A stretch of 64,000 nucleotides of DNA from Holophagales bacterium UBA5704 (GTDB lineage: Bacteria; Acidobacteriota; Thermoanaerobaculia; Multivoradales; UBA5704). A program made the position numbers and the translations under genes. Positions 53,010 to 61,298 of this stretch are shown one piece after another. The stretch spans positions 38,026 to 102,025 of the forward strand of contig DIHE01000055.1 in NCBI GenBank assembly GCA_002420005.1. The letters run 5' to 3'. The first letter of the stretch is position 1; each line of letters opens with the position of its first letter. Under the pieces are notes generated by a model. The model did no database searches and was not told the origin of the DNA. It saw only the letters and a program-made list of their open reading frames with translations.

Positions 53010-54233
53010 CGCCCCCCGTCCGGCCGCCCGGCCGGTCGCCCACGCCCAGGCGAAGTTGTGGCCACCGATGGGACCGAAGGCGTCGAGGATCTCGCCGCAG
53101 AGGAAGAGCCCCGGGCACCGGCGGCTTTCCAGCGTCCGTGGATCGACCTCGGACAGCGGCACACCGCCGCCGGTCACCTCGGCCTTCCGATAGCCTTCGT
53201 CTCCCGTCCAGGGGAGAGGGTAGCGGGTCAGGTGCTCGACCAGACGGAGCCGCTCTTCCCGGCGGAGCTGGTGGAGCGGCCGGGCGGGATCGAGGCCGGT
53301 CTCCTGGAGGAGAACCGCGGCGAGACGATCCGGCAGGTGCCGGCGCAGCGCCGTCAGCACCCATCCCGTTCCCTCCTGCAGCTCCCGGTCCCAGGCCTTG
53401 GCATCGAGATCCGTCCACTGCACGAGGAGCGGCTGCAGAGGGCCTCCTGCGAGGCGCGAGCGGACGGCCAGGTGCGAGACGTCCAGCACCGCGGGGCCGC
53501 TGTAGCCACGATGGGTGAAGAGGAAGCCTCCGCGGGTCGTGAAGCCTTGACCGGAGCCGGGGGCGGTGATCGTCACGTCCAGGGAGAGGCCGGCGAGCGC
53601 GGCGTGGCGCGGGGGCTCGGCGGTCAGCGGAGTCAGGGCGGGGTAGGTGGGATGGAGGGAATGGCCGAGCCGCTGCACCAGCTCGAAGCCGAGCCCGTCG
53701 CTCCCGGTGCCCGGCATCGACCGGCCGCCGGTCGCCAGAACGACCGCCGCCGCGTCGAGCCTTCCGCGGCCGTGGAGGGCGAGAGACCAGCCCCCCTCCG
53801 GATGCGGGGCGAGATCCTCGACCCGGCTGTCGAAAAGGATCTCGACGCCCCGCCGCCGGGCGAGGGCGACCAGGCCGTCGCGCACCTGCCGGGCGCTGTT
53901 GGAGGCGGGGAAGACCTTTCCGGTCTCCACCTCCAGGGCCAGCTCGATACCGGCCTCCTCGGTGAAAAAGCGCCGTTGCTCGGCGAGCGGCCAGGAGAGG
54001 AGCATCTTGCGCAGGGTGTTCGGGGAGGAGCCGGTGACGAAGCGGGCCGGCTCGATCTGCGAGGGCAGGATGTTGCACCGCCCGCCGCCGGAGACCAGGA
54101 TCTTGCGTCCGCCCTCCCGCGTGCGCTCCAGAAGGAGCACCCGCCGATCCGGTGATCCGGCGCAGGTGATCGCCGCGACCAGACCGGCGGCTCCGGCGCC
54201 GACGACGACGTGAGGGAGAGGGGGTGCAGGCAT
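52995..54233 (-). CDS. HI0933-family FAD-dependent oxidoreductase
   Basis: A 412-residue flavoprotein with the dinucleotide motif VVGAGAAGLVAAI at the N terminus, the family signature GRKILVSGGGRCNI, VLATGGRSMPGTGSDG and the C-terminal FLCGEILDAFGPIGGHNFAW. This matches the HI0933/BaiN-like group, which includes proposed flavin reductases; the physiological role is mostly unknown. It diverges from the helicase gene and converges on the HAD phosphatase gene. Confidence 0.92.
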   Translation of the reverse strand: MPAPPLPHVVVGAGAAGLVAAITCAGSPDRRVLLLERTREGGRKILVSGGGRCNILPSQIEPARFVTGSSPNTLRKMLLSWPLAEQRRFFTEEAGIELALEVETGKVFPASNSARQVRDGLVALARRRGVEILFDSRVEDLAPHPEGGWSLALHGRGRLDAAAVVLATGGRSMPGTGSDGLGFELVQRLGHSLHPTYPALTPLTAEPPRHAALAGLSLDVTITAPGSGQGFTTRGGFLFTHRGYSGPAVLDVSHLAVRSRLAGGPLQPLLVQWTDLDAKAWDRELQEGTGWVLTALRRHLPDRLAAVLLQETGLDPARPLHQLRREERLRLVEHLTRYPLPWTGDEGYRKAEVTGGGVPLSEVDPRTLESRRCPGLFLCGEILDAFGPIGGHNFAWAWATGRAAGRGASGRP

Positions 54234-54285
54234 GGGGGAACGCTACCACCTTCGGCCGGATCGACTGTGGAGACGGGGAGGGTGG

Positions 54286-54291
54286 TATAAC
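54286..54291 (+). promoter_or_regulatory. Possible -10 element (TATAAC) next to the helicase start
   Basis: TATAAC stands 6 bases before the ATG in an otherwise GC-rich 64-base gap. No close ribosome-binding site is present. If active it would give a leaderless helicase transcript. Confidence 0.35.
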
Positions 54292-54297
54292 CCTCTT

Positions 54298-56076
54298 ATG
54301 AAGAAGACCCCGCCCGCCCCTCCTCCCGAGGCCGCTCCGCCCCCTCCCGTCGATTCGTTCCAGGAGCTGGGCCTCGCCGATCCGCTCCTGCGGTCTCTCG
54401 TGGAGGTGGGCTACGAGGCCCCCACGCCGATCCAGGCGATCGCCATTCCGCCTCTCCTCGCCGGCCGCGACCTGATCGGCCAGGCGCAGACCGGCACCGG
54501 AAAGACCGCGGCCTTCGGGCTGGCGCTCCTCCAGGCGATCGAGCCGGCGGAGAAAGCCGTCCAGGCGCTCGTCCTCACGCCGACACGGGAGCTGGCCATC
54601 CAGGTGGCGGAAGCGCTCCATACCTACGGCAAGTACTTGCAGCGGCTGGTGGTCCTGCCGGTCTACGGCGGCCAGTCGCTGGAGCAGCAGCAGCGGCGCC
54701 TGGACCGCGGGGTCCACGTCGTCGTCGGCACGCCCGGCCGCATCATGGACCACCTGCGCCGCGGCTCGCTCAAGCTCGACCGCATCCGCATGGTGGTGCT
54801 CGATGAAGCGGACGAGATGCTCCGCATGGGGTTCATCGAGGACGTGGAGTGGATCCTCTCGCAGGCACCGCCTCCCTCCGCCGGCCGGCAGACCGCCCTC
54901 TTCTCGGCCACCATGCCGCCGGAGATCCGGCGCATCGCCCAGCGCCATCTCCAGGACCCGATGAGCATCGAGCTCGAACGCAAGGCGCTCACCGTGCCGG
55001 CGATCGACCAGCGCTACATCCTGGTGGCCCAGCCGCAGAAGCTCGAGGCGCTCACCCGCCTGCTTGAAACCGAGCCGATCGAGGCGGTGCTCGTCTTCAC
55101 CCGCACCAAGAACGCGGCGGCGGAGGTCTCGGAAAAGCTCGAAGCGCGCGGTTATTCCGTGGCCGCGCTGCATGGCGACATGAACCAGCCGATGCGCGAG
55201 AGGGTCGTCGAGCGTCTGCGCGCCGGCCAGGTCGAGATCGTGGTGGCCACCGACGTGGCGGCCCGCGGCATCGACGTCGACCGGATCAGCCATGTGGTGA
55301 ACTACGACATCCCCTACGACCTGGGGGCCTACATCCACCGCATCGGCCGCACCGGCCGCGCCGGGCGGGCGGGGAGCGCGGTGCTCTTCGTCACGCCGCG
55401 CGAGCGGCGCATGCTGCAGGAGCTGGAGCGCTACACCGGGCAGCGCATCCAGGCGATGCGGATGCCGACCGCCGCCGACGTGGCGCTCCGGCGGTCGGAG
55501 ATGTTCAAGGAGACCCTGCGCAAGACGATCGGCGAGCAGGATCTCGACCTCTATCTGGCGCTGGTCGAGGAGCTGGTGGAAGAGGGGCTCGACCTGGCGG
55601 TGGTCGCCGCCGCCGCCGCCTACCTCGCGCGCCGCGAGAGGCCCCTGGAGCTGGCGGTCGAGCCCGAGACCTCCGGCTTCCTGCCCTCGGCCGACGGCGG
55701 CATGGTCCGCCTCTTCCTCAACGCCGGCCGCCAGGCCGGCGTCCGGCCGGCCGACATCGTGGGAGCGATCGCCAACGAAGCCGGCGTGCCCGGCAAGGAG
55801 ATCGGCTCGATCGACATCGACGAGCGCTATTCGTTCGTGGAGGTCCCGGCCCGTTACCACCAGCAGATCGTCGAGCGCATGGCCGGCGCCACCCTGCGCG
55901 GCCGGCCGCTGGAGATCCGCATCGCGGGAGAGGCCGAAAAGCGGCCCGCGGGGCCGCCGCGCCGGCCGACTGCACCTCCGGCTCGCGGCGCCAAGCGGCC
56001 GGAGCGGCCGGGTCCGCCGCGCGGCCCCAAGGGAGCCGGCAAAGGTCCCGGGCCGAAGCGGTCCCGCTGGCCGTAG
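54298..56076 (+). CDS. deaD: DEAD-box RNA helicase, DeaD/CsdA type
   Basis: A 592-residue helicase. A Pro-rich N-terminal tail leads to the Q motif (FQELGLADPLLRSL, PTPIQ), motif I AQTGTGKT, Ia PTRELAIQ, GTPGR, motif II DEAD, motif III SAT and motif VI HRIGRTGRAGR. A C-terminal DbpA-like RNA-binding domain follows (MVRLFLNAGRQAGVRPADIV to YHQQIVERM), then a basic Pro/Arg/Lys-rich tail that would add RNA affinity. The length and layout fit DeaD, which helps in ribosome assembly and cold adaptation. Confidence 0.93.
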   Translation: MKKTPPAPPPEAAPPPPVDSFQELGLADPLLRSLVEVGYEAPTPIQAIAIPPLLAGRDLIGQAQTGTGKTAAFGLALLQAIEPAEKAVQALVLTPTRELAIQVAEALHTYGKYLQRLVVLPVYGGQSLEQQQRRLDRGVHVVVGTPGRIMDHLRRGSLKLDRIRMVVLDEADEMLRMGFIEDVEWILSQAPPPSAGRQTALFSATMPPEIRRIAQRHLQDPMSIELERKALTVPAIDQRYILVAQPQKLEALTRLLETEPIEAVLVFTRTKNAAAEVSEKLEARGYSVAALHGDMNQPMRERVVERLRAGQVEIVVATDVAARGIDVDRISHVVNYDIPYDLGAYIHRIGRTGRAGRAGSAVLFVTPRERRMLQELERYTGQRIQAMRMPTAADVALRRSEMFKETLRKTIGEQDLDLYLALVEELVEEGLDLAVVAAAAAYLARRERPLELAVEPETSGFLPSADGGMVRLFLNAGRQAGVRPADIVGAIANEAGVPGKEIGSIDIDERYSFVEVPARYHQQIVERMAGATLRGRPLEIRIAGEAEKRPAGPPRRPTAPPARGAKRPERPGPPRGPKGAGKGPGPKRSRWP

Positions 56077-56133
56077 CCTGGCCGGCGGCCTCGTCGTTGC
56101 CGTCCTGGAGGTCCTTGCCGTCCTTCGATGTCT
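56077..56133. repeat. Short intergenic repeat (TTGCCGTCC units)
   Basis: TTGCCGTCC occurs twice in the 57-base gap between convergent genes (56098-56106 and 56114-56122). It is the reverse complement of the GGACGGCAAGG unit in the palindrome at 3656-3716. No full stem is formed here, so it looks like a degenerate member of that family. Confidence 0.55.
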
Positions 56134-56484
56134 TCAGTCCGGCAGGATCCGGAAGAACGCCCAGAGCGCGAGGCCGCTCAGCACCAGCACGGTGCCGTTC
56201 AGGAAGAGGGCGATCTTGGCTGCTCCGCGGCCTTCCGGGTGGCGCAGGCCGGGGAGCGCGAAGAGGACGCCGAGGCCGGCGAGCAAGGGGACCGCGAAGG
56301 CGGTCAGCACCGGCCGCCAGATGACTCCGACGAGCAACTCGCGCGGGATCAGGCTGGTGAGAAAGCGGGCGCCGAGCGAGGCGCCGAAGAAGACCAGCGA
56401 GAGGACGTGCCAGGAGTGGGGGAGGGTGATCGTCCCGTACTCGCCGCCGAAGGGGTCGGGGACGTCCTCATGGATCTGCTTCAC
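56134..56484 (-). CDS. Small hypothetical membrane protein
   Basis: A 116-residue protein with three or four predicted membrane segments (VLSLVFFGASLGARFL, VLTAFAVPLLAGLGVLFAL, and a C-terminal pair ending LVLSGLALWAFFRI). Its start overlaps the lspA stop by 4 bases (ATGA), so it is the second gene of an lspA operon. No family was recognised. Coupling suggests a link to envelope maintenance, but that is context only. Confidence 0.7.
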   Translation of the reverse strand: MKQIHEDVPDPFGGEYGTITLPHSWHVLSLVFFGASLGARFLTSLIPRELLVGVIWRPVLTAFAVPLLAGLGVLFALPGLRHPEGRGAAKIALFLNGTVLVLSGLALWAFFRILPD

Positions 56485-57008
56485 CCTTCAATTGTACTCG
56501 ACGGCGTCCGTGCAGCCACCGGAGGGCCGGTCTCCGTCTCGCGGGCGCCGGCGGACAGGAAGAGCAGAAGCCCGGCGATGATCGCCACGTCCGCCAGATT
56601 GAAGATCCCGGTGCGCAAGGGGCCGATCCCCAGGCTCACAAAGTCCACCACGGCTCCATGGGCGATACGGTCGATGACGTTGCCGATCCCGCCGCCCACC
56701 GCGACGATCATCCCCAGCTTCTGGGCCAGAGCCATGCGCTCGGAGCGGAAGGCGAAGGCAAGACCGGTCAACAGAAGAGGGCAGACGAGGCCGACGAACA
56801 GGAGGAAGCGGGCCCTCTCGGGCAGCTCGGCGCCGAGACTCAGGAACGCTCCGGCGTTCTCGGCGTACTGCATGCGGACGGCGCCATTCAAGTATTCCAG
56901 AGGACTCCGCGTGGCGAGATGGCTCTTCGCGAGAATCTTGGTGGCCTGGTCGCAGCCGACACAGGACAGAAGCAACACCATCAAGACCGTTTGCAGCGCT
57001 CGACTCAT
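56481..57008 (-). CDS. lspA: Lipoprotein signal peptidase (signal peptidase II)
   Basis: A 175-residue membrane aspartyl protease. Family motifs are CDQATK in the first helix, NAGAF, and the catalytic Asp regions GGGIGNVIDRIAHGAVVDF and FNLADVAII. Four membrane helices are evident. The start at 57008 (MSRALQTVLM) places the first helix correctly; the longer open frame adds only an unlikely extension. It cleaves prolipoprotein signal peptides at the inner membrane. Confidence 0.94.
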   Translation of the reverse strand: MSRALQTVLMVLLLSCVGCDQATKILAKSHLATRSPLEYLNGAVRMQYAENAGAFLSLGAELPERARFLLFVGLVCPLLLTGLAFAFRSERMALAQKLGMIVAVGGGIGNVIDRIAHGAVVDFVSLGIGPLRTGIFNLADVAIIAGLLLFLSAGARETETGPPVAARTPSSTIEG

Positions 57009-57098
57009 GATCGTCTCCGGGGCGAAGCTCAAGACGTGAAGTCCCTCTTCCTATCAAGGTGCTTCAGAGGGCGTTTTGCGAGCCGCTCCGGACCAGAT

Positions 57099-58802
57099 TC
57101 ATCGAACTTCTGCCGCGGGAGCCTTCCAGCCCGGTCCCCGCACCACCTGACCCGGTGTGGCTCCGGTGTGCTCTCCGTTCTTCAAGACCTGGATTCCGTT
57201 GACGAAGACGTGCACCATCCCGGTGGCGAGCTGGTGCGGCTTGTCATAGGTGGCGGGATCGCCGACCTTGGCCGGGTCGAAGAGGGCGAGGTCGGCGAAG
57301 TACCCCTCGCGCAGGCGCCCGCGGTCGCGGATCTTCAGGTTCTCCGCCGGCAGGGAGGTCAGCTTGCGGATCGCCTCCTCGAGCGGGATCACCTTCTCGT
57401 CCCGCACGTACTTGCCGAGAAGCCGCGCCACGTTGCCGTAGGCGCGCGGGTGCTGGTTGGACTTGAGGAAGACCCCCTCGGGGGCCGGCGCCTCGGCATC
57501 GGAGCCGAAGCTGACCCAGGGGATCGCGATCTGCCGTTTGACGTTCTCCTCCGACATCAGGAAGTAGATCGTCCCCACCCGGCTGCCATCTTCGATGACC
57601 AGATCCATCGCCGTCTCCTCGGGAGACGTGCCCCGCATCTTCGCCACCTCGGCCAGGGTCTTGCCGGTCAACGGCTTCAGGGCGTCGTTCTTGAACGCCG
57701 CGAGGAGGGTTCCTTCCGGTCCCGCGAAGAGCCGGAGGTTTTCCCACTCGTCGGTCGGAGAGCTCATCTCTTTCTTCACCCGCTCGCGGATCGCCGGGTC
57801 CTTGAGGCGGGCGACCCAGGCGTCGTGGCCCCCCTCCTGAACCCAGGGTGGCATGGCGGCGTCGAGCCCGGTGGCCCCGGCGGTGTAGGTGTACATGTCG
57901 GCCGTCACACGCACGCCGGAGGCCCGCGCCGCCTCGACCTTTTCCAGAATCTTGTCGAGCTTGCTCCAGTTCGGCCGCCCGCTGACCTTCAGATGGTAGA
58001 TCTCGGCCGGGAGCTTGCCGCGGCGGGCGATCTCGATCAGCTCGTCGACCGCCTGCTCGACGCGGTTGCCTTCGCTGCGCATGTGGGAGATGTACATCCC
58101 GCCATACTGTCCGGCCACCTCGCACAAGGCGACGAGCTCGTCGGTTTTGGCATAGAAGGCCGGTGCATAAATGAGCGACGAGCCAACGCCCAAGGCCCCT
58201 TCTTCCATGGCCCGGCGCACCAGGGTCTTCATCCGCTCCAGCTCTTCGGGCGTCGGCGGCCGGTCGGCGTAGCCGACCTCGTGGATCCGCACCGTGGTGG
58301 CTCCCACGAACGAGGCGACGTTCGGCGAGATTCCGCGCCGGACGAGATGATCGAGATACTCGCCGAGGGTGGTCCAGGCGATGTCGAACTGGACGTCACC
58401 CTGCTGGGCCTTGGCTTCCTTCTTCATGGATTCGTTGAGCGGTCCCATGGAGAAGCCTTCTCCCATGACCTCCAGGGTGACGCCCTGCTTGATGTCGCTC
58501 AGGCCCCGGCCGTCGACGAGGAGCGACTCGGTGGCCCAGCTCAGCATGTTCACGAAGCCGGGCGCCACCGCGAGGCCGCGCACGTCGATCTCGATCGTCC
58601 CCTTGGCCTCACCCAGATCGCCGATCTTCACGATCCGCTCGCCGCGGAGGGCGACGTCGGCGGTGAAAGGCATGCCGCCGCCGCCATCGTAGATCGTGCC
58701 GCCGCGGAGGATGACGTCGTAGGGCGGCTCGGCGGAACGGGCGGGCGGAGCGAGAAACAGAAGGACGGAAAGGACGACCAGGAGGGTGGCGGATCTTTTC
58801 AT
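57099..58802 (-). CDS. Secreted D-aminoacylase-like amidohydrolase
   Basis: A 567-residue exported amidohydrolase with signal peptide (LLVVLSVLLFLAPPARSAE). Family features are VILRGGTIYDGGG, EVMGEGFSMGPLNE, FVGATTVRIHE, GALGVGSSLIYAP, YISHMRSEG, EIYHLKVSG, FGSDAEAPAPEG and HPRAYGNVARLL, as in N-acyl-D-amino-acid deacylases. The first strand, which in most amidohydrolases ends in HxH, reads GFVNMLSWATES and lacks both His. Metal binding must therefore rely on the remaining residues. Substrate is inferred only from family. Confidence 0.88.
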   Translation of the reverse strand: MKRSATLLVVLSVLLFLAPPARSAEPPYDVILRGGTIYDGGGGMPFTADVALRGERIVKIGDLGEAKGTIEIDVRGLAVAPGFVNMLSWATESLLVDGRGLSDIKQGVTLEVMGEGFSMGPLNESMKKEAKAQQGDVQFDIAWTTLGEYLDHLVRRGISPNVASFVGATTVRIHEVGYADRPPTPEELERMKTLVRRAMEEGALGVGSSLIYAPAFYAKTDELVALCEVAGQYGGMYISHMRSEGNRVEQAVDELIEIARRGKLPAEIYHLKVSGRPNWSKLDKILEKVEAARASGVRVTADMYTYTAGATGLDAAMPPWVQEGGHDAWVARLKDPAIRERVKKEMSSPTDEWENLRLFAGPEGTLLAAFKNDALKPLTGKTLAEVAKMRGTSPEETAMDLVIEDGSRVGTIYFLMSEENVKRQIAIPWVSFGSDAEAPAPEGVFLKSNQHPRAYGNVARLLGKYVRDEKVIPLEEAIRKLTSLPAENLKIRDRGRLREGYFADLALFDPAKVGDPATYDKPHQLATGMVHVFVNGIQVLKNGEHTGATPGQVVRGPGWKAPAAEVR

Positions 58803-58821
58803 GATGACCGGATTGTACCCT

Positions 58822-60735
58822 CTACCATTCTCCGGCGAGCGGCCGCTGGTCTCCTCCCGGCGTACCGAAGCGGATCGTCCGGTCGGCCGGGGCGGTGCGC
58901 GGTGTGTCGAGCAGGCGGATGGTGCCGGTGGCCGGGTCCTGGAGGCCGACCGAGTCCTTTCCGTCGCCGTCCCAATCCCCGGCGATCGGGAGCCAGCCGG
59001 CGTTGGCGGTGCCGAAGCGGAACCGCAGATGGGCCGGGCCGGCGGAAAGCGCGTTGCGTAGAAGGAAGAGGCCGCGTCCGGGCTGGTAGACGCCGACGGA
59101 ATCCCTGCCGTCGCCGTCCCAGTCTCCGGCGACCGGAAGGCCGCCGGTGCCGAAGGAGAAGACGAGGGGAAAGCTCGATCCGCCGAGGCGATCGGTCAGA
59201 TAGAAGGTGGAGGTGGCGGGGACGTAGAAGCCCACCGTGTCCCTGCCATCGCCATCCCAGTCGCCGGAGAGAGGAAGGGCACCTGCAGCGGGAGCCGCGA
59301 TCCGGAACAGGACGTCGGCCGGGCCGCGGCGCAAAGCGTTCTTCAGGCGGAACACGCCCTCTTCTGCATCCCAGAAGCCGACGCCCGTGCGCCCGTCGCC
59401 GTTCCAGTCGCCGGCCAGGGGCACCCAGGCCGTACCGGGGGTGCCGAAGCGGAGCGCCCGGTCCTCGGGGCCGTCCTGATGGAGGTCCTTGAGAAGGAAG
59501 CGTGCGGAGGCCGCCTCGAAGAGGCCGACGGTGTCCACCGGATGCTGCGGAACGAGCTGGAAGAGCTCACCACCGATCGTGGCGACCCACAAGTTGCCGG
59601 CGCGGTCTTCGCCGAACGTGGAGACGCCCTCGGCGGCCTGCGGGAGCTGGCGGATGCGCCACGTCGCCCCCTGGGGTCCCTGGCGGTCGGCGGCCCACAG
59701 ACGGCCGGTGCAGAGATCTCCGAAGAAGTACGCACCCCAGGCATGGGGAAGGGATGGCGCTCGCGCCACGTAGCCGCCGGTGACGGAGCAATCGCCGTCA
59801 TCATGCGAGTATTCGAGAACCGGCGCGGTGAACAGAGGCGAGCCGCACGGCGGTGTGCCCGGCAGGCATTCCTGGTTCGAGAAGCACCGGCTCCCTTCCA
59901 TCGGCTTCCAGCCGAAGTTGAAGCCGCCGGTTCCACCGCCCGGAACCAGATTGATCTCCTCGCGCTCGCCCTGGCCGACGTCGGCGATCCACATCTCCAG
60001 AGCCCCTCCGCGGTCGAATGAAAACCGCCAGGCGTTGCGCAACCCCGTCGCCCAGATCGGGCTGCCCGGGATCGGATTGCCGGGCGGGATGCCGTAATAC
60101 GGCGGCAAGCCGGCGTTGGCATCCACGTCGAGGCGCAGGATCTTGCCGAGGAGGGAGCTCTCCTTCTGCGAAAAGCACTCCGGGCCGCCGGCCCCACCGC
60201 CGTCGCCGACGCTCACGTAGAGCAGGCCGTCGGGTCCGAACTGAATCTGGCCTCCATTGTGGTTGCCGAACGGCTTGGGAATGCTCAGCAGCACCTTGCC
60301 GCTCGCCGGGTCGGCCCGCTGCGGATCGCCCGACACCGCATAGCGGGCGACCGTCACCGCGCCGTGGGTGTCGGTGTAGCACACGAAGAAAAGTCCGTTC
60401 TGGGCATAGCGAGGATGAAAGGCGAGCCCCAGAAGCCCCTGCTCGCCGCCGCTCGTCAACACGTTGCGGATGTCAAGAAACGGCGTCGGCCGTAGAACGC
60501 CCTGGTCGACGATCACGACGCGGCCCGGCAGAAGAGTGAGGAAGAGCCGGCCGTCCCCGGCGTGGGCGATGGAGGTTGGCTGGTCGAGCCCGTCGAGCAC
60601 CCTCTTCAACGCCACCGGCACGGGCGGCCGTGGAGGATCGGTGTCGAAGAGGATCGCCGCGGACGGTGCGGGGATCGCCAGCGCGAAAAGGAGAACGAGG
60701 GTGGAGGAGAGGTGCCGGGCGAGACGTTGACTCAT
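58822..60735 (-). CDS. Secreted PQQ-type sugar dehydrogenase with FG-GAP-like repeats
   Basis: A 637-residue exported protein. After the signal peptide (LSSTLVLLFALAIPAPSA) comes a six-bladed propeller of the glucose/sorbosone dehydrogenase family: LDQPTSIAHAGDGRLFL, GEQGLLGLAFHP, GNHNGGQIQFGPDGLLYVSVGDGG, WATGLRNAWRFSFD and NFGWKPMEG. The C-terminal ~200 residues hold about five repeats of AGDWDGDGxDxVGxxxP with aromatic linkers, like FG-GAP/VCBS calcium-binding repeats. ATGs at 60735 and 60741 are both possible. It probably oxidises sugars outside the cytoplasm; PQQ use is inferred from family. Confidence 0.88.
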   Translation of the reverse strand: MSQRLARHLSSTLVLLFALAIPAPSAAILFDTDPPRPPVPVALKRVLDGLDQPTSIAHAGDGRLFLTLLPGRVVIVDQGVLRPTPFLDIRNVLTSGGEQGLLGLAFHPRYAQNGLFFVCYTDTHGAVTVARYAVSGDPQRADPASGKVLLSIPKPFGNHNGGQIQFGPDGLLYVSVGDGGGAGGPECFSQKESSLLGKILRLDVDANAGLPPYYGIPPGNPIPGSPIWATGLRNAWRFSFDRGGALEMWIADVGQGEREEINLVPGGGTGGFNFGWKPMEGSRCFSNQECLPGTPPCGSPLFTAPVLEYSHDDGDCSVTGGYVARAPSLPHAWGAYFFGDLCTGRLWAADRQGPQGATWRIRQLPQAAEGVSTFGEDRAGNLWVATIGGELFQLVPQHPVDTVGLFEAASARFLLKDLHQDGPEDRALRFGTPGTAWVPLAGDWNGDGRTGVGFWDAEEGVFRLKNALRRGPADVLFRIAAPAAGALPLSGDWDGDGRDTVGFYVPATSTFYLTDRLGGSSFPLVFSFGTGGLPVAGDWDGDGRDSVGVYQPGRGLFLLRNALSAGPAHLRFRFGTANAGWLPIAGDWDGDGKDSVGLQDPATGTIRLLDTPRTAPADRTIRFGTPGGDQRPLAGEW

Positions 60736-60741
60736 GAGCAT

Positions 60742-60798
60742 AGATGTTAGCGCGAAGATCCCGCCGTGTCCTCCGCCCGAAGTGTTAGCATCGTGGGG
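60742..60798. promoter_or_regulatory. Divergent promoter region (sugar dehydrogenase / arfB)
   Basis: This 57-base gap separates two divergent starts. TGTTAG near 60783 (plus) and its complement CTAACA (minus) are the only AT-richer hexamers and could serve as -10 elements. Neither gene has a strong ribosome-binding site. Confidence 0.35.
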
Positions 60799-61227
60799 AT
60801 GATCGAGATCGGCGAGAGCGGACACCACCTGGAGATCCCCGACGAAGAGGTGACCTTCATCACCTCGCGCAGCGGCGGTCCCGGGGGGCAGAACGTCAAC
60901 AAGCTGGAGACCCGGGTCACCCTGCGCTTCGACCTGGAAGGCACAAGCCGCTTCGACGAGGCGCAGAAGGCCCTGCTGCGCGAGCGTCTGGCGACCCGCA
61001 TCACCCGCGCGGGCATCCTCCACGTCACCGCCCAGAAGCACCGCACCCAGGCCGAGAACCGCGAAGCCGCCGTCGCCCGCTTCGTCGAGCTGCTGCGCGA
61101 GGGCCTGCGCGAAGAGACGCCGCGAAAGAAGACCAAAGTCCCCAAGGCGGCGCACCGCCGACGGGTGGAAGGAAAGCGGCGGCACAGCCAGCGCAAGAAG
61201 GAGCGGGGGGCGGTTGAAGCTGATTGA
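60799..61227 (+). CDS. arfB: Alternative ribosome-rescue hydrolase ArfB
   Basis: A 142-residue peptide-release protein with the catalytic GGQ motif in SGGPGGQNVNKLETRV and a basic C-terminal tail (KKTKVPKAAHRRRVEGKRR) that enters the mRNA channel of stalled ribosomes. Start at 60799 (MIEIGESGHH) is chosen over an ATG 11 codons upstream because family similarity begins there. It frees ribosomes stalled without a stop codon. The stop codon overlaps the first base of a perfect hairpin. Confidence 0.94.
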   Translation: MIEIGESGHHLEIPDEEVTFITSRSGGPGGQNVNKLETRVTLRFDLEGTSRFDEAQKALLRERLATRITRAGILHVTAQKHRTQAENREAAVARFVELLREGLREETPRKKTKVPKAAHRRRVEGKRRHSQRKKERGAVEAD

Positions 61228-61259
61228 GATCGGACGGATCTGCCCGATCCGTCCGATCT
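61227..61259. repeat. Perfect 14-bp hairpin overlapping the arfB stop codon
   Basis: AGATCGGACGGATC (61227-61240) and GATCCGTCCGATCT (61246-61259) are exact inverted copies around the loop TGCCC. It is the cleanest copy of the family found in frame in the NRPS. It may end or stabilise the arfB transcript, though no T-run follows. Confidence 0.85.
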
Positions 61260-61298
61260 GTCAACCAGGCCAGGCAGGGGGTGGGGGAGCCTGCCGGC

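Noticed and set aside
56134..57039. Plus-strand open frame opposite lspA and the small membrane protein
   Set aside because: LspA motifs and hydrophobic segments are clear on the minus strand; the plus-strand translation is charged low-complexity text.
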